64,000 bases of DNA from an uncultured Sphingomonas sp. (GTDB taxonomy: Bacteria > Pseudomonadota > Alphaproteobacteria > Sphingomonadales > Sphingomonadaceae): the NCBI RefSeq assembly GCF_934560975.1, contig NZ_CAKTFO010000004.1:124001-188000 (forward strand), written 5' to 3'. Below are positions 60,547 through 64,000 of this stretch, piece by piece. A program made the translations under genes and the position numbers. The first letter of the stretch is position 1, and each line of letters starts with the position of its first letter. The notes under the pieces are model-generated. The model saw only the letters and a program-made list of their open reading frames with translations. It had not been told where the DNA came from and did not search any database.

Positions 60547-61010
60547 AGACGGACGCCGCCGCGGCCGAGGTCGCCGAAGTTGCGCAGGTCGGTGACGGCA
60601 TGTTCGGGATCGTCGCCGGTCTTGGCGCAGGCGAACACGACCGTGCCGACCGGCTTCTTCTCCGTTCCGCCGCTTGGGCCGGCAATGCCGGTGATCGCCA
60701 CCGCCACGTCGCTGCCCGACTTGGTCAGGGCACCGCGCGCCATTGCCCAGGCGGTGGCCAGGCTGACCGCGCCGAACGTGTCGATCACGTCGCGCGCCAC
60801 GCCCAGCACCTTGATCTTGGCTTCGTTGGAATAGGTCACGAACCCGGCGTCGAACACGTCGGACGAACCCGGTATCTCCGTCAGCGCGGCGCTGACCAGC
60901 CCACCCGTGCAGCTTTCGGCCACGGCCATCCTTCGGCCGACGGCGCGGTTCGCCTCCACCACCTTGTGCGCCATGGCGACCAGTTGCGGTGGCAGCAGCG
61001 GATCAGTCAC
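60477..61010 (-). CDS. CinA C-terminal family nicotinamide-nucleotide amidohydrolase
   Basis: A 177-residue protein of the PncC/CinA C-terminal type, which deamidates NMN in pyridine nucleotide recycling. RRMAVAESCTGGLVSAALTEIPGSSDVFDAGFVTYSNEAK is the family core, with the catalytic Ser in AESCTGG, and AITGIAGPSGGTEKKPVGTVVFA follows. It lacks the N-terminal MoeA-like half of full CinA. The GTG at 61010 with GGAG upstream is the likely start; a longer frame reaches 61055. It overlaps the exported protein gene by 8 bases. Confidence 0.9.
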   Translation of the reverse strand: MTDPLLPPQLVAMAHKVVEANRAVGRRMAVAESCTGGLVSAALTEIPGSSDVFDAGFVTYSNEAKIKVLGVARDVIDTFGAVSLATAWAMARGALTKSGSDVAVAITGIAGPSGGTEKKPVGTVVFACAKTGDDPEHAVTDLRNFGDLGRGGVRLQAALCALELLMPPEGAGVDPAP

Positions 61011-61542
61011 GGGGCGCGGCTCCGCCGGTGCGACAGACGTGCAACATGCCTGCAATCCCCTTGTCCTTCCGGTCCGCCACGGTGACCGCCAGCACGGCCA
61101 GCCGGCCGATCGCCCGGCCGCTCAGCTGCGCCACGTCGGTGATCGCGCGATCCGCCACGCCGCAATCCTCATGGTCGATCTGCTTGGCGAGCATCCCGCC
61201 CAGCATCGGTTCGGCCAGGGTCCGCACCATGTCGGAGTTCATCTCCGCCGGCATCGGCTGGCCCAGGAACTGCGTGAACAGGCCGGCGATGGCCTTCCGC
61301 GCCACTGGCCACGCCGCCGTCGAATCTCCGCGATATCGCTCCGCCAGCCGCGTCGCATTGGCGATCAGATAGGCCGACGGCGGCAGTTCCGCCGTGCAGC
61401 GGTTGGCGAGTTGCTCGACCATGGTCGGCAAAGCGAAAGTCACCAGCGCCGCCGCCTGGTCCTGGGGCACGCAGGCGGGGGTCTGAGCCGCCGCCATTCC
61501 GGGCACGGCGGCGAGCATCAGGGCAATAGCGACGTGTTTCAA
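61003..61542 (-). CDS. Small exported protein, unknown function
   Basis: A 179-residue protein with a signal peptide (KHVAIALMLAAVPGMAAA, then QTPACVP). The mature part shows LVTFALPTMVEQLANRCTAELPPSAYLIANATRLAERYRGD and FTQFLGQPMPAEMNSDMVRTLAEPMLGGMLA, a mostly helical pattern, with Cys pairs that may form disulfides. It should be periplasmic. The start is TTG 61542, with GGAGG seven bases upstream and overlapping the ispDF stop. I do not recognise a family. It lies between ispDF and cinA. Confidence 0.65.
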   Translation of the reverse strand: MKHVAIALMLAAVPGMAAAQTPACVPQDQAAALVTFALPTMVEQLANRCTAELPPSAYLIANATRLAERYRGDSTAAWPVARKAIAGLFTQFLGQPMPAEMNSDMVRTLAEPMLGGMLAKQIDHEDCGVADRAITDVAQLSGRAIGRLAVLAVTVADRKDKGIAGMLHVCRTGGAAPRD

Positions 61543-62696
61543 GCCGCCACCTCCAGCAGACGCACCGTCGCGACCGCCTGTGCCGCAATCCCCTCGCGCC
61601 GGCCGGTAAAGCCCAGCCGTTCGGTGGTGGTGGCTTTCACGCTGACCTGTGCCTCCTTGAGTTCCAGCAACGCCGCCACCCGGGCGCGGATAGCATCGCG
61701 ATGGGGGCCGACCTTGGGCTCCTCGCAGATAATCGTTATGTCCACATGATCGATCCGTCCCCCCGCAACAATCACCCGCTCGCGCGCATAGGTGAGGAAG
61801 CGGTGGGAGGGCGCACCACGCCATTGCGGGTCGCTTGGCGGGAAATGCGTGCCGATGTCGCCATCTCCGATCGTGCCGAGCAAGGCGTCGGTGAGCGCAT
61901 GCAGCGCCACATCAGCGTCCGAATGGCCGGACAGGCCCCGGCTATGAGAAATGCGGATGCCTCCCAGCCAGAAATGGTCGCCTTCTTCAAAGGCGTGGAC
62001 GTCGAAGCCCAAGCCGGTGCGCGACACCATGGAGGCGCCAAGCCGCTGTTCGGCGGCGGTGAAATCGGATGCGTGCGTCATCTTCTCCAGCACGGCGGCG
62101 CCCTCCACGGTCACGACCCGCAGTCCGGCCGCCCGCGCGATCTGGGCATCGTCCGTCGCCTCCCGCGCCGGATCCCAGCCGGCATGCGCCGCCCGGATCG
62201 CGTCGAGGTGAAAGGCTTGCGGCGTCTGCACCCGCACCAGCCCGTCACGGGGCACCACGTCGCCCAACGCGTCACCGGCCTGCGCCAGCGTGTCCACCAC
62301 CGGCAAGGCAGGCACCGCGCCCGGCACCTCCGCCAGCGCGGCCAGCAGCCGGTCGATCACCCCATGGGGCACGAAGGGTCGCGCGGCATCGTGGATCAGT
62401 ACGCCTGTTCCGGTAATGGCCGCCAGGCCGTTCGCCACCGATTCACGCCGGCTTGCGCCACCCACGATCGGCGGCGGCAGGCTCCGGCCGCCGATCGCCT
62501 CGGCATATTCCGCCTGCTGACCGGCCCCGATCACCACCTGCACCGCGTCGATCTCAGGATGACTGGCGAGTGCGTCGACGGCATGCGCCAGCACGGATTT
62601 GCCGGCCATCACGCGATATTGCTTGAACAGGCCGGCGCCGGCGCGGGTGCCTTCGCCGGCGGCGACGATCAGGGCGATGGTGCGGGAGGTGGGCAT
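61539..62696 (-). CDS. ispDF: Bifunctional IspD/IspF (MEP pathway)
   Basis: A 385-residue fusion that makes CDP-methylerythritol and then methylerythritol cyclodiphosphate for isoprenoids. The IspD half has IALIVAAGEGTRAG with GLFKQYRVMAGKSVLAH and the substrate motif VLIHDAARPFV. The IspF half begins near TGLGFDVHAFEEGD, with metal-binding His/Asp, then GLSGHSDADVALHALTDALLG and THFPPSD, and ends TTTERLGFTGRREGIAAQAV. The fusion is common in alphaproteobacteria. Start ATG 62696 has no clear ribosome site; oxyR lies 20 bases upstream on the same strand. Confidence 0.96.
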   Translation of the reverse strand: MPTSRTIALIVAAGEGTRAGAGLFKQYRVMAGKSVLAHAVDALASHPEIDAVQVVIGAGQQAEYAEAIGGRSLPPPIVGGASRRESVANGLAAITGTGVLIHDAARPFVPHGVIDRLLAALAEVPGAVPALPVVDTLAQAGDALGDVVPRDGLVRVQTPQAFHLDAIRAAHAGWDPAREATDDAQIARAAGLRVVTVEGAAVLEKMTHASDFTAAEQRLGASMVSRTGLGFDVHAFEEGDHFWLGGIRISHSRGLSGHSDADVALHALTDALLGTIGDGDIGTHFPPSDPQWRGAPSHRFLTYARERVIVAGGRIDHVDITIICEEPKVGPHRDAIRARVAALLELKEAQVSVKATTTERLGFTGRREGIAAQAVATVRLLEVAA

Positions 62697-62716
62697 GGGG
62701 GCGGCGCCGTAGCGGT

Positions 62717-63643
62717 TCAAGCCGCGCCTGTCATGCGCCGTTCGCCATGCGCCGTTCGCAGCGCCTCCGCCAGCATCTGGAACTCCTTGTCGCGGGGCGA
62801 TCCGTTGCGCCACACCAGCGCGATCCGCCGCGACGGATGGTCCGCCCGCAGCGGCCTGGCGACCACGTCGGTATGGTCGAGGATGCCGGCATCCACCGCC
62901 ATCTGCGGCAGCATGGTGACGCCCAGGCCGTTGTCGACCATCTGCACCAACGTGTGCAGCGACGTGCCCATCATCGCCGCCTCTGCCCGCAATTCGGGAC
63001 GGTTGCACGCGGCCAGCGCATGGTCCTTCAGGCAATGCCCATCCTCCAGCAGCAGCAGCTCGCTCTCCTGGATGGCGTCGGCCGGGACCGTTTCGGGCAT
63101 CAGCGCCGCCTGCGCCTTGGGAAAGGCCAGCAGCAGGCGATCGTCGAACAAATCGGCATGTTCGATGTCGCCGCAGGAGAAGGGCAAGGCCAGCAGCACG
63201 CAATCCACATGTCCGCGATGCAACGATTCGCACGCCGCGCCTGACGTCTCCTCGCGCAGATACAATTTCAGTTCGGGATAGCTTTCGCGGATCTTGCCCA
63301 GCACGCGCGGCAGCAGGAACGGCGCGATGGTAGGAATCACACCCATCCGCAATTCACCCGACAGCGGCTTGCCCGCCGCCCGCGCCAGGTTGGCGAGTTC
63401 CTCCGCCTCCCGCAGGACACGTTCGCCCTTGCCGGCAATCTTCAGGCCGAGCGGGGTGAAGCGCACCACCCGGCGGGTGCGCTCTACCAGGATCACGCCC
63501 AGCAGCGATTCGAGTTCACGCAGTCCGGCGGAAAGAGTGGACTGGGTCACGAAGCAGCTGTCGGCCGCCCGGCCGAAATGGCCCATGTCGCGCAACGCGA
63601 CCAGATATTGGAGCTGTTTCAGCGTCGGTAGGTAGACCGCCAT
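62717..63643 (-). CDS. oxyR: LysR-type hydrogen-peroxide sensor OxyR
   Basis: A 308-residue LysR regulator. The N-terminal HTH is in LKQLQYLVALRDMGHFGRAADSCFVTQSTLSAGLRELE. The redox pair is Cys204 and Cys213 in EDGHCLKDHALAAC, the same 9-residue spacing as E. coli Cys199/Cys208. The regulatory domain has GVIPTIAPFLLPRVL and LLAFPKAQAAL, typical of OxyR. It should be oxidised by H2O2 and induce catalase and thiol genes such as trxB or grxC. It is first in a minus-strand run with ispDF 20 bases on. Confidence 0.93.
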   Translation of the reverse strand: MAVYLPTLKQLQYLVALRDMGHFGRAADSCFVTQSTLSAGLRELESLLGVILVERTRRVVRFTPLGLKIAGKGERVLREAEELANLARAAGKPLSGELRMGVIPTIAPFLLPRVLGKIRESYPELKLYLREETSGAACESLHRGHVDCVLLALPFSCGDIEHADLFDDRLLLAFPKAQAALMPETVPADAIQESELLLLEDGHCLKDHALAACNRPELRAEAAMMGTSLHTLVQMVDNGLGVTMLPQMAVDAGILDHTDVVARPLRADHPSRRIALVWRNGSPRDKEFQMLAEALRTAHGERRMTGAA

Positions 63644-63724
63644 TCATCGTCCTTCTCGATCAACACAGGCAGACTAATCGTTTCGCGTTAGTCTCGCCAT
63701 CCCGCCTTAATCTCTGTGCCGCGT

Positions 63725-64000
63725 CTACAGATCCCCGCCAAGACGCCGCCGCCGCAGCCGGGGCTCGCGCGTGATCGCCGCCATTTCCATGATCTTGGCC
63801 CGCAACTCGGCGCGCTTCTCGTGGATGGAGGCGATCACCGGACCCACCGCCAGGCCAAGGTCCACCAGCACCACTTCCGACAATTGCAGGGAGGATTCGA
63901 GCGTTTCCGGCACCGCGTCGGTCGCGCCGGCGCGATACAGTTCGGCCGCATGGTTGGGATCGCGGGCGCGCGCCACGATGGTCAGAGCGGGGAATTGCGC
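63725..64000 (-). CDS. CPA2-type (KefB-like) antiporter, C-terminal fragment (truncated by window edge)
   Basis: The minus-strand frame is open to base 64000. The seen part (about 91 residues) reads AQFPALTIVARARDPNHAAELYRAGATDAVPETLESSLQL, the end of a TrkA-N RCK domain in KefB-like antiporters. Then follow SEVVLVDLGLAVGPVIASIHEKRAELRAKIMEM and a basic tail. It is similar in type to the Kef-type gene at 35283, though this is another gene. The membrane part lies outside the window. Confidence 0.85.
   Translation of the reverse strand, partial: AQFPALTIVARARDPNHAAELYRAGATDAVPETLESSLQLSEVVLVDLGLAVGPVIASIHEKRAELRAKIMEMAAITREPRLRRRRLGGDL

Noticed and set aside
1..64000. CRISPR arrays, insertion sequences, prophage or riboswitch
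   Set aside because: No regularly spaced repeats, transposase genes, phage genes or recognised aptamer motifs were found by eye. The two tyrosine recombinases are XerC and XerD, not integrases.

Overview
The window looks like chromosomal core sequence of a sphingomonad (Alphaproteobacteria, Sphingomonas or a close relative). The evidence is high GC, dense head-to-tail genes with 4-base ATGA overlaps, the trpF-trpB-trpA-accD-folC order, a fused IspDF, a class II DAHP synthase, an HWE-type bacteriophytochrome and several small proteins of sphingomonad type. I see no insertion sequence, prophage, CRISPR array or rRNA. One tRNA gene (Met, CAU) is present.

Layout. 1-10.4 kb: tail of an Lrp/AsnC regulator, Kup potassium uptake, a chain of three overlapping genes (MobA-like, membrane PRC-type, 2'-5' RNA ligase type), a DUF3775 protein, tRNA-Met, a large bacteriophytochrome hybrid kinase, a lipoprotein, a frameshifted low-affinity iron permease and thioredoxin reductase. 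10.4-15 kb: class II DAHP synthase, WecB, CysS and a small lipoprotein, all on the minus strand. 15-19 kb: a GT4 glycosyltransferase with a large extra C-terminal domain, followed by a GH130-type protein. 19-29 kb: EttA, a YhiN-type flavoprotein, YitT, GFA, an alpha/beta hydrolase, a 759-residue coiled-coil membrane protein and a divergent nucleotidyltransferase-like membrane protein. 29-34 kb: the minus-strand operon trpF-trpB-trpA-accD-folC. 34-43 kb: cvpA, an IscU-like gene, a Kef-type antiporter and DUF423; aroK-aroB; a 44-residue membrane ORF, a 618-residue exported protein, xerD and accA. 43-51 kb: two Flp pilins, mutT, a methyltransferase, comF, grxC, a nitrilase-family amidase, DUF1178, a beta-hydroxyacid dehydrogenase, a cysteine hydrolase, gor and xerC. 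51-64 kb: cysK, two MFS transporters, asd, an M28 peptidase, lipA-ratA, then a minus-strand chain oxyR, ispDF, an exported protein and cinA, and the end of a second Kef-type antiporter.

The genes combine several housekeeping themes. Aromatic and tryptophan synthesis is covered by the DAHP synthase, aroB, aroK and trpFBA. Fatty-acid initiation is covered by accA and accD, which lie apart. Thiol and oxidative-stress control is covered by trxB, grxC, gor, cysK, cysS and oxyR. Chromosome-dimer resolution is covered by xerC and xerD, about 9 kb apart.

I found no convincing new defence or mobile system. The best leads are the GT4-plus-GH130 pair, the nucleotidyltransferase-like protein with a degenerate CDP-alcohol phosphotransferase-like segment, the 44-residue/618-residue pair before xerD, the frameshifted iron permease, and the shared divergent start codons of asd and an MFS gene.
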